Below the pieces are notes generated by a model that saw nothing but the letters and a program-made list of their open reading frames with translations, was not told the origin of the DNA and ran no database searches. Positions 1-8,714 of a DNA stretch of 64,000 nucleotides are shown here, piece by piece. Source of the DNA: Leptospira johnsonii (GTDB lineage: Bacteria; Spirochaetota; Leptospiria; Leptospirales; Leptospiraceae); contig NZ_BFAY01000001.1 in NCBI RefSeq assembly GCF_003112675.1, positions 62,001 to 126,000 on the forward strand, read 5' to 3'. Both the position numbers and the translations under genes were made by a program. How positions within the stretch are numbered: position 1 is the stretch's first letter; the number at the start of each line of letters is the position of its first letter.

Positions 1-265
1 CATGAATAAGATTTTCATATAGAGCTTACGAGTCATGCGTAGCGATGAGAGACGATATCTTTTCGGTTGAAAGAAAATTTTGACAGAGCGAAAATTATTT
101 TATGAGAGGCGACGTTATTTATTTCTTTCGTTATTTTTTATTAATTGAAGGAGATAAGTGAGTTGTAAGAAGAAAGTTTTGAGAGCGAGTTAAAGTGGAG
201 TAGTGATTTTAAAATTAGGACTGTGGAAGGGATTGTTTAAGTTATATTAGTTTTTTAAAATATAA
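1..265. other. AT-rich intergenic, no gene seen
   Basis: No convincing reading frame is visible. A CAT at 1-3 could be the start codon of a minus-strand gene leaving the window, but no ribosome binding site precedes it. A TTGACA at 80-85 has no well-spaced -10 partner. I call nothing here. Confidence 0.4.
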
Positions 266-301
266 AAATTTCTCTCAGGTTTTTCTTCCTGAGAGAAATT
301 T
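266..301 (-). terminator. Rho-independent terminator of the TonB receptor gene
   Basis: A perfect 14-bp stem (266-279 pairs with 288-301; arms AAATTTCTCTCAGG and CCTGAGAGAAATTT) has an 8-nt loop. It lies 9 bp beyond the stop of the minus-strand TonB receptor gene. In the minus direction it runs into a T/A-rich stretch, as an intrinsic terminator would. Confidence 0.8.
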
Positions 302-310
302 CGAAATCAC

Positions 311-3256
311 TTACAACTTATAAGTAGCTTGGAAAGAGTAGCTCACCCCTGTTCTATATGAAAGGAAAAGATCCTTCTCTCCAGTTAGCTCATTCTTCTG
401 ATATACACGATATCTTGTATCGAAAATATTCTGAGCAGAAACCTTGAACTCAAGGTGATCTCCTCTTTTCGCAGTATAAACCACGTCCGTCAAACCAACG
501 GCTCTTTCGTAAGCATCTGGTAAATAGTTTGCACCTACTGCATAGAGCCTGTCTGCAAAGTAGTTATAGTAAACCCCTATCGCTTGTGTCTTTTTCTCGT
601 TTAAGAAAAAATCAAATCTGAGGTTGAATACGAATGGGGACTGGCCTTGCAGAGGTCTGGATAGGTTCGTAGGGTTATAGGCAGCGACTCTTGAAAAAGT
701 GTCTACTAAACCCGATTGCACTGCAATGTATTGCTCCCAAGAAAGAACATCCACTCTGGACTTGATGAAGAACATATTCGTTTCAAAACGGAGCCAGCTA
801 GTTAATTCTTTTCTAAAGTCGAACTCGACTCCTCGGATTGTCGCCTGTTGCGCATTAGCAAAGGTGAATTTTTGGCTAATTCCTCCCGCAACCGGCTGAC
901 CGATCATCTCGATCGGATCTGAGATCTGCTTAAAGAATGCTCCTACCCCAACATAGTCGGTCGGGTTTAAGTAATATTCATAACGCAGATCGTAATTATG
1001 AATATAAGATCTTTGTAATGAAGAGTTACCGAATACTGTGTTCGCGCCATAATAAGGAGTGAATCCGAAAGGAGATAATTCTCTTAGATCAGGTCTTGTC
1101 AAGGTTTGAGTAACTGCTGCTCGTACGATTTGGTCTTTTGCCACTTCCCAGTTCAAGTTAAAGGATGGAAGGCGGTCCTTAGTCCTAAGTTCTCCGACCC
1201 CATTATTGAATTGATCGCAGATATTGTTTCTGATCAATGCAACTCTAACGGTATCGTTACTTACATCGCATCCATAATCTAAATTTAAGAAACTAGTTGT
1301 GTTTCCAGTATAATAGGTTTTTACTTTCTGGTAGCTATCTTCGTAGCGCATACCGAATAAAACTTTTAACTTTGGTAGGATTGGCAGATCCACTTGGCTA
1401 TAGTATGCTTGCAATTTCTGTGAAGCTGCATATGCATTCGACTGCCCAGGTAATTGTTGCGAAAATTGGTTAGTATTATCCAAGAAGGTGAGTGGATTGG
1501 AATATATTTCTCCTGGGATCGGATATCTTTCCAGTCCAATTGCCGTGTTGGGCTTTTGTCCGTACCAGAAAAACGTAAAGTCTTTCTCTCTGGACATGGA
1601 ATAGGTTCCCAATTTGAGTAAAGCCTTTAGTCCTGACCACTGATCGAAAGGGATCTCATAATTTAATTTTAATGTTCTCGAGGTATCTCTTGTGTTGGAG
1701 AAGAATCTAGATCCATCGTTAGAGTCCCCTAATCTTGTAAGATCATATGGATTTGGGTTCCCAATTCCTTGTCTCCAAACCTGCTGCTGTAGGTTTGGTT
1801 GGTCTCTATCTGCTTGAGCGTAATTTACTCTCCAGTCGAACTTGTGAGCGCGATCACCAAACCAATTTAGAGCATGGTCTCCACCTAAGGTATGGTGTTG
1901 GATTAAGCTACTTGTATATTGGGTTGTCAAAGCTTTGAAGTGTGCCAAGTTGATATAATCATTACCGTTTGCGTCACGAACAACTCCTTCCCCTTGCTGG
2001 GTATATAGAGACTTTATAAAGACCTGTTGGCCTTTAGTGATCTCATACGCAAGGTTCATGTTATTTCCCCAGTTCCTCTCCTCCGTATAGAGGTCAGCTT
2101 TTTGGTCCTGGAGTTTATTTAGAGTAGAACCCGCTGTAGACAGCGGAACTGCAGCAACTCCTAAATAACGATTCGATTCTTCCTGTCTGAATCTAAAGTT
2201 TCTATTGTAAGTTGAACCTACTAAGACACCGATACGGGAAGTTGCTCCTACTTTAAAAGTATCTCCGTAGTTGATCGAAAAGTTTCTATCGAAAGGAGCA
2301 GGTCCGGAATCCGGAGTCCATTTTTGATTGAATTCCGCACTACTTGCTTGGACCACTTGAGGGTTGATACCTCCGAATATGGAACCAGGAACTACCGGTA
2401 AAGCATTCGGAACATTCGCAAGAGGATTCTTTTGGTTATCATTCACCCCACCTAACATATTTCCTTGGTTCATATTAAGGAACTTATGACCGGTAGTATT
2501 GTAGTTTCCCCCTGCTCCAACCGAAACACTAAATAATTTCTCTTCAGGATATTCTTGGGTCTCGATCTTTACGAGACCTCCGGAAAATTCTGCGGGTAGT
2601 TCAGGGATAAATGTTTTAATGATCCGAACGTTCTTTAATACACCTGAGGGGAAGATATCCAAAGCAACAACACGTTTGTCCGGCTCGGTAGAAGGAACTA
2701 ACGTATCGTTCAATTCTGTGTTAGAGTAACGTTCACCCAAACCGCGAACGAATACGAACTTACCGCCTACTAGTGTGATCCCTGTAACTCTTCGGACCAC
2801 CTCTCCTGCGGACGAGTCGGGGCTTTTCTTGATCGCTTCCTTAGAAATACCGTCAGAGACCGAAGATGATTTCTTTTGTAATGCGAGAAGGGCAGCCTCC
2901 GCATCGTTGAGAGCCCGACCTTTAACATCCACAGTTTCCAGAGTTTGGAGACCGAAGGTGATATTAACCACTTGTGCTTTTCCAGGAGTGACAGTAACGG
3001 TTCTCTTTTGGGGAGAAAAGCCTATCATTTGGAATTCTATATCGTGAGTTCCTAAGGGAAGTTCCAGGTCATAAGCACCGTCAAAATCGGTTTTAGCGAA
3101 TTTTTTGACTGCGCGAACTACGATGGTGGCACCGAAAACCGGTTCTCCATTGTCTCCATCTACGATTTTTCCCCGTACTTTTCCAGCTGCCTGTGCGAAC
3201 ACATCTTCCGAAAAAGTGAAGACCAGTAAAGCGATTGCAAAAAGTTTTATTTTCAT
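311..3256 (-). CDS. TonB-dependent receptor with N-terminal carboxypeptidase-regulatory-like domain
   Basis: Outer-membrane active-transport receptor energised by TonB; the substrate is unknown. The 981 residues start with a signal peptide (about 1-21, ending FSEDVFA). A carboxypeptidase-D regulatory-like beta-sandwich follows at about 25-105 (GKVRGKIVDGDNGEPVFGAT), then a plug domain (about 130-235, with FVRGLGERYSNTELND) and a long beta-barrel. The protein ends in an aromatic-containing strand (YSFQATYKL), usual for outer-membrane barrels. The extra N-terminal domain is typical of Bacteroidetes-like receptors and of part of the proteobacterial and leptospiral ones. The 195-residue putative lipoprotein gene ends 31 bp upstream on the same strand, and the Asp-rich lipoprotein gene lies beyond it. 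That context suggests a receptor plus surface partner. No Shine-Dalgarno is obvious before the ATG. Family assignment is firm; the ligand is not deducible. Confidence 0.93.
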   Translation of the reverse strand: MKIKLFAIALLVFTFSEDVFAQAAGKVRGKIVDGDNGEPVFGATIVVRAVKKFAKTDFDGAYDLELPLGTHDIEFQMIGFSPQKRTVTVTPGKAQVVNITFGLQTLETVDVKGRALNDAEAALLALQKKSSSVSDGISKEAIKKSPDSSAGEVVRRVTGITLVGGKFVFVRGLGERYSNTELNDTLVPSTEPDKRVVALDIFPSGVLKNVRIIKTFIPELPAEFSGGLVKIETQEYPEEKLFSVSVGAGGNYNTTGHKFLNMNQGNMLGGVNDNQKNPLANVPNALPVVPGSIFGGINPQVVQASSAEFNQKWTPDSGPAPFDRNFSINYGDTFKVGATSRIGVLVGSTYNRNFRFRQEESNRYLGVAAVPLSTAGSTLNKLQDQKADLYTEERNWGNNMNLAYEITKGQQVFIKSLYTQQGEGVVRDANGNDYINLAHFKALTTQYTSSLIQHHTLGGDHALNWFGDRAHKFDWRVNYAQADRDQPNLQQQVWRQGIGNPNPYDLTRLGDSNDGSRFFSNTRDTSRTLKLNYEIPFDQWSGLKALLKLGTYSMSREKDFTFFWYGQKPNTAIGLERYPIPGEIYSNPLTFLDNTNQFSQQLPGQSNAYAASQKLQAYYSQVDLPILPKLKVLFGMRYEDSYQKVKTYYTGNTTSFLNLDYGCDVSNDTVRVALIRNNICDQFNNGVGELRTKDRLPSFNLNWEVAKDQIVRAAVTQTLTRPDLRELSPFGFTPYYGANTVFGNSSLQRSYIHNYDLRYEYYLNPTDYVGVGAFFKQISDPIEMIGQPVAGGISQKFTFANAQQATIRGVEFDFRKELTSWLRFETNMFFIKSRVDVLSWEQYIAVQSGLVDTFSRVAAYNPTNLSRPLQGQSPFVFNLRFDFFLNEKKTQAIGVYYNYFADRLYAVGANYLPDAYERAVGLTDVVYTAKRGDHLEFKVSAQNIFDTRYRVYQKNELTGEKDLFLSYRTGVSYSFQATYKL

Positions 3257-3287
3257 TGTTAGTATTCGTTTTTATTATTTTTAAGAA

Positions 3288-3875
3288 TTAAGTTCCAATA
3301 ACGCAGACTTTAAATTTTCCTCGGTGTTCTACGACCAAGCGCACTTCTTCTAGTGTGGCTTTCTCGTTCCCGAAGCTAATTGTTAAATTTCCGACCCTAT
3401 GTCCTTTTAAAGCTTTTAGCTGGCGGACTTCTTCTCGCCAAGTTAAGGTCTCTATTTTGAATTTTTGTTTTTTATGTTTTTTGAATAAGTTTTGAAGACT
3501 TTCCAAGGCAATGTATCTGCGCATGTCTGTGAACTTCCATGCTTGTTCTAATGGCATGGTGGTGGACAATGTGTTCTCATCCAGGGTGTTCGGAAGAAAG
3601 ATATTGATGTATTCTTCCTTAGTGAAGATGTAACGATCAGTCTGTTCGTTTTGAACTGCTTCTAGAAATCGATATACCGCTTCTTCTTTAGTATTACTAA
3701 GATCGGAAATTTCGTAACTGTCTTTTATACGGGCTTTAAGATAAGCCTGTGACTCTTCGATCTTCTTAAAATACTCTGGATCGTCACCTTTATATTCTTT
3801 TTTGCAATCTGTGACGAAGCTTGTAGTTAATATTGCAAAGATGATTTGCGTTATTGCAATCAATCTGGCATTCAT
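3288..3875 (-). CDS. Hypothetical exported protein, possible lipoprotein, upstream of TonB receptor
   Basis: 195 residues, not recognised. The N-terminus (MNARLIAITQIIFAILTTSF) is a signal sequence followed by VTDC, a weak spirochaetal lipobox with an atypical Asp at -1, so lipidation is uncertain. The mature part is charged and predicted soluble: a helical first half (DPEYFKKIEESQAYLKARIK) and a beta-rich end (VGNLTISFGNEKATLEEVRLVVEHRG). It lies 31 bp upstream of the TonB receptor gene, same strand, and is probably co-transcribed with it. A strong terminator separates it from the lipoprotein gene upstream. An accessory role for the receptor is inferred from position only. Confidence 0.75.
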   Translation of the reverse strand: MNARLIAITQIIFAILTTSFVTDCKKEYKGDDPEYFKKIEESQAYLKARIKDSYEISDLSNTKEEAVYRFLEAVQNEQTDRYIFTKEEYINIFLPNTLDENTLSTTMPLEQAWKFTDMRRYIALESLQNLFKKHKKQKFKIETLTWREEVRQLKALKGHRVGNLTISFGNEKATLEEVRLVVEHRGKFKVCVIGT

Positions 3876-3914
3876 GTTTGGTTCCCGGAACTTTATTTTT
3901 TTATGTAATTATAA

Positions 3915-3944
3915 AAAGGCCTCCCTTATAAAGAGGAGGCCTTT
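3915..3944 (-). terminator. Intrinsic terminator after the Asp-rich lipoprotein gene
   Basis: Stem AAAGGCCTCC (3915-3924) pairs perfectly with GGAGGCCTTT (3935-3944). Read on the minus strand it is followed by TTTTTATAATT. A T-run on the plus strand at 3945-3955 would also let it work in the other direction. It separates the 666-residue lipoprotein gene from the 195-residue gene and TonB receptor, so these are probably two transcripts. Confidence 0.8.
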
Positions 3945-3963
3945 GTTGTTTTTTTAGATTCGA

Positions 3964-5964
3964 TTAACGCGCTCTCCAAACGGCCCAGCCGGAATACCAG
4001 CTGTTTCCTCCAGTAGGAGTTACTACTGTAGTTCCGTCGAAGTCGTATAAGGTGGTTCCAGTGTCTGGAGCTCCACCCCAAGTAGTTTTTCCTGCTACGT
4101 TCGTTTTCAGGTCCGGTTTAAATCCCAAGAATCCACAGTTACTTTGTGTTGTTGAGATCGATGCAACCGGAGCACTTGCTAAGGAAGTATCACGAGTTCC
4201 TGTGGCGGTTGTTAGCGTGCAAGTTTGGACTTGATCCGGATTGGAATCACTTACTAAACCATCAATGATGGAAGTAGAATCTCCGTATCCTGTTCCACTT
4301 GTAGCTGCACTCTCGCATTTAATAATTTGTTTGAATGCGTAAGCAACACCGTGCAAGAAGAGTCCCTTCATACCTTCTCTGTGACGTTCTGCATAACTTG
4401 CAGTTTCGTTCACTCCGAGAAGAGTATATTGGTCTACGAATGGGTTAGAAGGTTCGTCTCCAGCAGTAGCGCTAGGAGTTTTAGTGGTTCCATCCACACC
4501 GTCCATTTCCATTCCACCTGGGTCTGTAGAAGGAGTTCCACCGCAAATTTTTGGATATTTTACTGCGACGATGTATTTCAATGCTCCGGAGAATCCTTCA
4601 TCCATATCGAAGTCATCATCCATACCGCCAGTCCCTAATAAGAACTTTCCTTTGAAAGTACGCTCAGTTGCTCCACCAGTTCCAGTTAGGTTAGGAGAAG
4701 CTGCGGTTCCTACATCAGTAGCATTGGCACCTCTTCCGCCTCCCCACCACTCGTAGGAGTCGTCGAGACCTCTGTGAGATTGAACGTAATTGAAGTTTCC
4801 GTTATTGAGCGCATACATGGAGTAAGAGTTCAACTCGTCTCCAGGTGCAACCTCAGTTCCTGCGAATTCTACAATTGTGTAATTCAAGGTAACGCTGGAA
4901 GTTCCAGAAGAAAGTGGATAAGATTGAGGAGAAGTTCCTTCAGTTAAAGCTGATGCAGTTCTGGTATTGTTACCGCTTCCGATAAAGGTCAAACCGCCCC
5001 AGTCTCCAGGGAATCTGGATCCTCTCGCTTGTGCAGAAGTGAAACACACAGGATTTGCAGCAGTTCCGTTCGTAACAAGGTTTGCTCCAATGAAGAATAA
5101 TGCAGAACCTCTTTCGCCGTAGATTACCGCACCGGCAGGTACTGTAATTGTTGCTCCGTTAGAAACGGTAACAGTTCCTCTCAGTAAGGTATATGCACCT
5201 AACGTTTTGTTAGAAGTAATACTTCCTGTGACGATCTCAGGATTTCCGATAGAGTCACATTTGTTTTCTCCAACCGTCGCGTTCGGGTTGCTATAAACAC
5301 CTTTTACGGAAGTGATTACAGTTACATCGGACGCTAACGTGGCTCCATCAAAGGTTCCAGTAATTACTAAACCTGCACTGGAAGCCGCAACATCTGGATC
5401 AACTACTCCAGTCTCGTTAGAGAAAGTAATTTGGCTTACACTTGTAGGATCTGCAACATCAACGTTTACTGCGAGGTCGAAGGTTCCGACCAATTCAGTA
5501 TAGTTAGAAGCGCTATCGCAAGGGTTTGGGTTTCCTGTACATGCTGTAGTATCAGGGACTGAGAAAACTTCTCCTTTGATAGTAGCGCTGGAATCATTGA
5601 TTCTAGTGGTTATGTTGAAATCAGCAGCGTCGTTGTTTCCGCCCGCACTTGCGCACGCAACAGTGAAGTCGGTCCCTCCGGATACGATCTTAGAAGAAGT
5701 GAGTTTCACATACAAAGGTTTCGCATAGGAAGGGGAGCTGTTAAAGTTTGCAGGAAATTGTCCTACACAGTTAGCCTTCGCAAAAGTTCCTGTTTGGGTT
5801 AACTTCCCATTTATAATGACGGTGGCTTCGTAACCAGCTCCGCCTAAGGCGGCTAAAGCTAGGCCTGCGCCGTTACTTCCCCCGCCGGAATCACAGCCTA
5901 CAAGAGCTGCAGCAACAACAAGAGCGCTGACAACTTTCGAGACTTTTTTATTTAACGATTTCAT
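3964..5964 (-). CDS. Large Asp-rich, beta-rich lipoprotein, probable TonB-receptor partner
   Basis: 666-residue lipoprotein: signal peptide with lipobox ALVGC at about 20-24, then a Gly/Ser linker (DSGGGSNG) and a short hydrophobic Ala/Leu patch. The first third is beta-sandwich-like with paired Cys. The C-terminal two thirds resemble a right-handed beta-helix family often encoded beside TonB receptors in Bacteroidetes and some Proteobacteria. Marks of that family seen here are ITVPAGAVIYGERGSALFF, WGGLTFIG, LDDSYEWWGGG and GTGGMDDDFDMDEGFSG. The Asp clusters suggest calcium or another metal. The name multidrug transporter sometimes attached to such proteins is not supported: there are no transmembrane segments. 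It lies two genes upstream of the TonB receptor. I infer a surface-exposed binding partner; the ligand is unknown. Confidence 0.85.
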   Translation of the reverse strand: MKSLNKKVSKVVSALVVAAALVGCDSGGGSNGAGLALAALGGAGYEATVIINGKLTQTGTFAKANCVGQFPANFNSSPSYAKPLYVKLTSSKIVSGGTDFTVACASAGGNNDAADFNITTRINDSSATIKGEVFSVPDTTACTGNPNPCDSASNYTELVGTFDLAVNVDVADPTSVSQITFSNETGVVDPDVAASSAGLVITGTFDGATLASDVTVITSVKGVYSNPNATVGENKCDSIGNPEIVTGSITSNKTLGAYTLLRGTVTVSNGATITVPAGAVIYGERGSALFFIGANLVTNGTAANPVCFTSAQARGSRFPGDWGGLTFIGSGNNTRTASALTEGTSPQSYPLSSGTSSVTLNYTIVEFAGTEVAPGDELNSYSMYALNNGNFNYVQSHRGLDDSYEWWGGGRGANATDVGTAASPNLTGTGGATERTFKGKFLLGTGGMDDDFDMDEGFSGALKYIVAVKYPKICGGTPSTDPGGMEMDGVDGTTKTPSATAGDEPSNPFVDQYTLLGVNETASYAERHREGMKGLFLHGVAYAFKQIIKCESAATSGTGYGDSTSIIDGLVSDSNPDQVQTCTLTTATGTRDTSLASAPVASISTTQSNCGFLGFKPDLKTNVAGKTTWGGAPDTGTTLYDFDGTTVVTPTGGNSWYSGWAVWRAR

Positions 5965-5991
5965 GGATCGAATCTCCTATTCATTCTGAAA

Positions 5992-6014
5992 GAGGTCGAA
6001 ATCCAATCGACCTC
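5992..6014 (-). promoter_or_regulatory. Perfect inverted repeat upstream of Asp-rich lipoprotein start
   Basis: GAGGTCGA (5992-5999) and TCGACCTC (6007-6014) form a perfect 8-bp stem with a 7-nt loop, 28 nt upstream of the ATG of the 666-residue lipoprotein. The minus-strand sequence after it has no T-run, so a 5'UTR hairpin or an operator is more likely than a terminator for the 102-residue gene. Confidence 0.45.
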
Positions 6015-6076
6015 GAGGATTATGTTAGATAAAATACTTTACGACTTGATTACGTACCTGTTAAGGTTTTGGTTCT

Positions 6077-6385
6077 TTAGGGTAAAAGTAGTATTACCAA
6101 GAAGATCCCGCCGAAAATTGCATAATCAGTGTATCTTTCTTTATCAGGATAGTTTTCCTGTTCCTTTTGTTTCCACTCGACAGGTTTGGCTTCTACAGTA
6201 ACGGACGTTCTGTCAAAACCTCTACGAGAGCCGTCTTCGAACTCAACGATCACACCTTGTTCTGTCTGAGAGGTTTTTACGTTCTCAATCACTTCTTTGG
6301 TTTTAGTATTGGTCACTGTGTCTGCAGAAAGGTTCCCCAAACATATTAGAAAAATTGAAATTGTAATAATAGTTCTCGTAATCAT
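6077..6385 (-). CDS. Small exported protein with C-terminal membrane anchor
   Basis: 102 residues. A signal peptide (MITRTIITISIFLICLGNLS, cleavage near ADT) is followed by a small beta-rich unit (GVIVEFEDGSRRGFDRTSVT, then PVEWK). One hydrophobic segment (YAIFGGIFLVILLLP) is the very C-terminus, so the protein would be tethered to the inner membrane by its last residues with its body in the periplasm. I do not recognise a named family. It is the first gene of the run leading to the Asp-rich lipoprotein (112-bp gap) and could be part of that system. Function unknown. Confidence 0.65.
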   Translation of the reverse strand: MITRTIITISIFLICLGNLSADTVTNTKTKEVIENVKTSQTEQGVIVEFEDGSRRGFDRTSVTVEAKPVEWKQKEQENYPDKERYTDYAIFGGIFLVILLLP

Positions 6386-6556
6386 AATGTAATACTTCCG
6401 ATTCGCTCTATCCTCCTTATGAAAAGTATGGATGCTCGCGCAATTCGATTAAGCGAAGAACTGTTACAAACAGATTAAATGTAATAAAGGGAAAGGTTGG
6501 AAAGAGTTGGGACTAATCGATTTGTATTAGTCGAATATTTGCGTTGAAGAAGACTT

Positions 6557-8245
6557 TTAGGTTTGGACGAATTTCTCTAACTCTTCCAAAGGAATAGGTT
6601 TACTTAAGAAATATCCTTGTGCTTCGTCGCAGCCTAGATCTTTGATCTTTCGCATTTGAACTTCGGTTTCCACACCTTCTGCAGTGATCCTTAAGCCTAA
6701 ACTTTTTCCCAATGCGACGATCGTTTTGGAAATCGCTAATGAATTCGGGTCTGTTAGGATTTTGCGTACAAAGGATTGGTCCACTTTTAAGGTTTTGAGC
6801 GGGATCTTACTCAAATAAGAAAGGCTGGAATATCCGGTTCCGAAATCGTCCAAAGCGAGTGAAATTCCCCAAGAATGTAGGTCTCCCAAAATTTCCAAAG
6901 CGGATTGAATATTTGTAATCAGACTGGATTCGGTGATCTCAAGCTCCAGATCTTCTACACTCAAAGAATTCTTTTCTAGTATGTCCAAGACCTTTTTGGT
7001 GATATTCTTATCTTCCAACTGTTTTGCAGATAAATTCACTGAGATACGGATAGGAGGAAGTCCTCTCTTTTTCCAATTTCCTAGGTCTTCCATAGATTTG
7101 GAAAGAACCCATTCCCCCATCTCACCAATGATCCCACTTTCTTCTGCGATCGGTATAAAGATAGTAGGGGAAATGATGCCGTATTCGGGATGATTCCATC
7201 TAAGTAAGGCTTCTGCAGAGATCTTTTTGCCGGTTTGTACTTCTATCCTTGGTTGGTATTGGATAAAGAGCTGGTTTTTAGAAATTGCAAGTTTTAGGTC
7301 CTTTCCGAGTAGATACTTTTCCTTCATTCTTTCCTTCCATTCGGAAGAATAGGTTTGGATCTTAGAAGTTCTCGAAATTTTTGCCTGGTTTAATGCAGTC
7401 TCCGATTTCCATAAAAGTTGATCGGACGATTTTCCATCGTAGGGAAATACAGAAATTCCAATTTGTATCTCGGAAGAGATCTGTTGGTCTACTACGTTTA
7501 GAGGAGAGGATACGCCGTTCTGTATCTTCCCCGCCCAGATCTCTGAATCTGTTTCTAAAATTTGAGAAGAAGAGGGTAAAGGAAAGAATGAGAATTCTCC
7601 ATCTCCAGTTCTTGCAAGAACTGTTTCTGGTCCGAGCATAGTCTCTAATTTTTGGACCAACGCTCTTAAATAAAGATCTCCCATATGTGCACCAAAATTG
7701 GATCGGATCTGTTTTAAATGAGTCGCTTCTAAAGAAAGAATAGGAAAACTTAATATTTCTTCTCTCATCGAAAGTTCATGAAGAGAGTTACTCAATCTTT
7801 CTAAGAATAGATCCCGGTTCGGTAATCCTGAAAGCCCGTCATAGTTTGCCATATAATGTATGAGCTCATCTAACTTACGTACGGCGGTTACCGTATCCTT
7901 CATTAAAGAACCGGCTTCGTCTTGGAATGTAGTGGGCAGATCCGGGAGTTCACGTTCGCTCAGATATCGATTCAAAGACTTAGAAGTAAGAAATACCGGG
8001 GCTAAAAGTTTATGTAATGCAAGAAGAGTGGCGGCCGTCCCTGCGAGAGTTGCCACAAGAGCGATCCCTAAAATTTTAAAAGCGGTTGGACCGTCTTGGA
8101 CCGTTGATAATACGAAGAATAATAAAAGTGTGATCAAAGGGACATGGGTCCCTATAAACGCCACCAGCATAATCTTACCGGAATAGGTTTTAAGAATTCG
8201 GATACGACTGAGATAGGAATAGAAATTTAATCCGTTAAGACTCAT
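6557..8245 (-). CDS. Membrane GGDEF/EAL-domain protein, probable c-di-GMP phosphodiesterase
   Basis: 562 residues. Two hydrophobic segments at about 24-47 and 55-80 anchor it in the inner membrane, followed by a short HAMP-like linker. The GGDEF domain (about 115-285) has GDGEF in place of GGDEF near residue 213, so cyclase activity is doubtful, although GTP binding could remain. The EAL domain (about 315-560) is well preserved: EALLRW near 343, SVNLSAKQ, ELEITES, DDFGTGYSSLSYL near 465, and EGVET. I therefore infer c-di-GMP hydrolysis, perhaps tuned by the degenerate GGDEF. It has no obvious sensor domain beyond the membrane segments. It is transcribed away from alkB. Confidence 0.9.
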   Translation of the reverse strand: MSLNGLNFYSYLSRIRILKTYSGKIMLVAFIGTHVPLITLLLFFVLSTVQDGPTAFKILGIALVATLAGTAATLLALHKLLAPVFLTSKSLNRYLSERELPDLPTTFQDEAGSLMKDTVTAVRKLDELIHYMANYDGLSGLPNRDLFLERLSNSLHELSMREEILSFPILSLEATHLKQIRSNFGAHMGDLYLRALVQKLETMLGPETVLARTGDGEFSFFPLPSSSQILETDSEIWAGKIQNGVSSPLNVVDQQISSEIQIGISVFPYDGKSSDQLLWKSETALNQAKISRTSKIQTYSSEWKERMKEKYLLGKDLKLAISKNQLFIQYQPRIEVQTGKKISAEALLRWNHPEYGIISPTIFIPIAEESGIIGEMGEWVLSKSMEDLGNWKKRGLPPIRISVNLSAKQLEDKNITKKVLDILEKNSLSVEDLELEITESSLITNIQSALEILGDLHSWGISLALDDFGTGYSSLSYLSKIPLKTLKVDQSFVRKILTDPNSLAISKTIVALGKSLGLRITAEGVETEVQMRKIKDLGCDEAQGYFLSKPIPLEELEKFVQT

Positions 8246-8422
8246 TAAAGTTTTCCTTGGATTAGGAACGTTATACGTTTTCGCGTGGTAGAGGGCTTTT
8301 CGTCTTAAGGAAGGGGGTAATATTTCTTCTTATAAACCATGCTTTTGAAGAGGGCTCTCTAAACAAGGACAAAAATCGAAAGGGATAGTCCGAAGTATTT
8401 AGTTGATAATTTATTTTCTGAA

Positions 8423-8438
8423 TGTAGGAGTTCCAACA
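8423..8438. repeat. 16-bp quasi-palindrome, member of dispersed intergenic family
   Basis: TGTAGGAGTTCCAACA lies in the 469-bp gap between the divergent GGDEF/EAL and alkB genes. It is the first of several copies of a TGTWGGARYTCCWACA element found only between genes here. Apart from this element and the alkB promoter, nothing else was recognised in 8246-8714. Confidence 0.6.
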
Positions 8439-8620
8439 TCACGACTAAAGAAGTCCTCACGTAAAGCTCTAAGTAGAAAAGATTTTCCCGTTGGATTTCC
8501 AATATCTTCTTATCTTCTCGGCTTTGAGTGATTCTCTCGCGACAGCGATGCAAAGGATTCGCCGACCTAAGTCATTTTAAAACAATTGTTAGAAAAAATG
8601 CCTATTTTGAGATTTTTTTC

Positions 8621-8648
8621 TTGCCCCGGATTCCGTTTGTGTTATAAT
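8621..8648 (+). promoter_or_regulatory. Sigma70-type promoter of alkB
   Basis: TTGCCC (8621-8626) and a consensus TATAAT (8643-8648) are separated by 16 bp. Transcription would start near 8655, leaving a 5'UTR of about 60 nt. That leader holds an inverted TCGAA/TTCGA pair and an AGGAGAG ribosome binding site just before the ATG at 8715. Confidence 0.65.
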
Positions 8649-8714
8649 ACCAAACGTTCGAAATAAATTAATTCGATTGATTTTCCCGAGAAATCCGGGA
8701 TAGGAGAGAGAGAA

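Noticed and set aside
4052..4756. Plus-strand frames inside the Asp-rich lipoprotein gene
   Set aside because: Open only because of the codon pattern of the real gene on the other strand.
8359..8553. 64-residue minus-strand frame in the gap before alkB
   Set aside because: No ribosome site, biased composition, contains a copy of the dispersed palindrome, and has no protein-like features.
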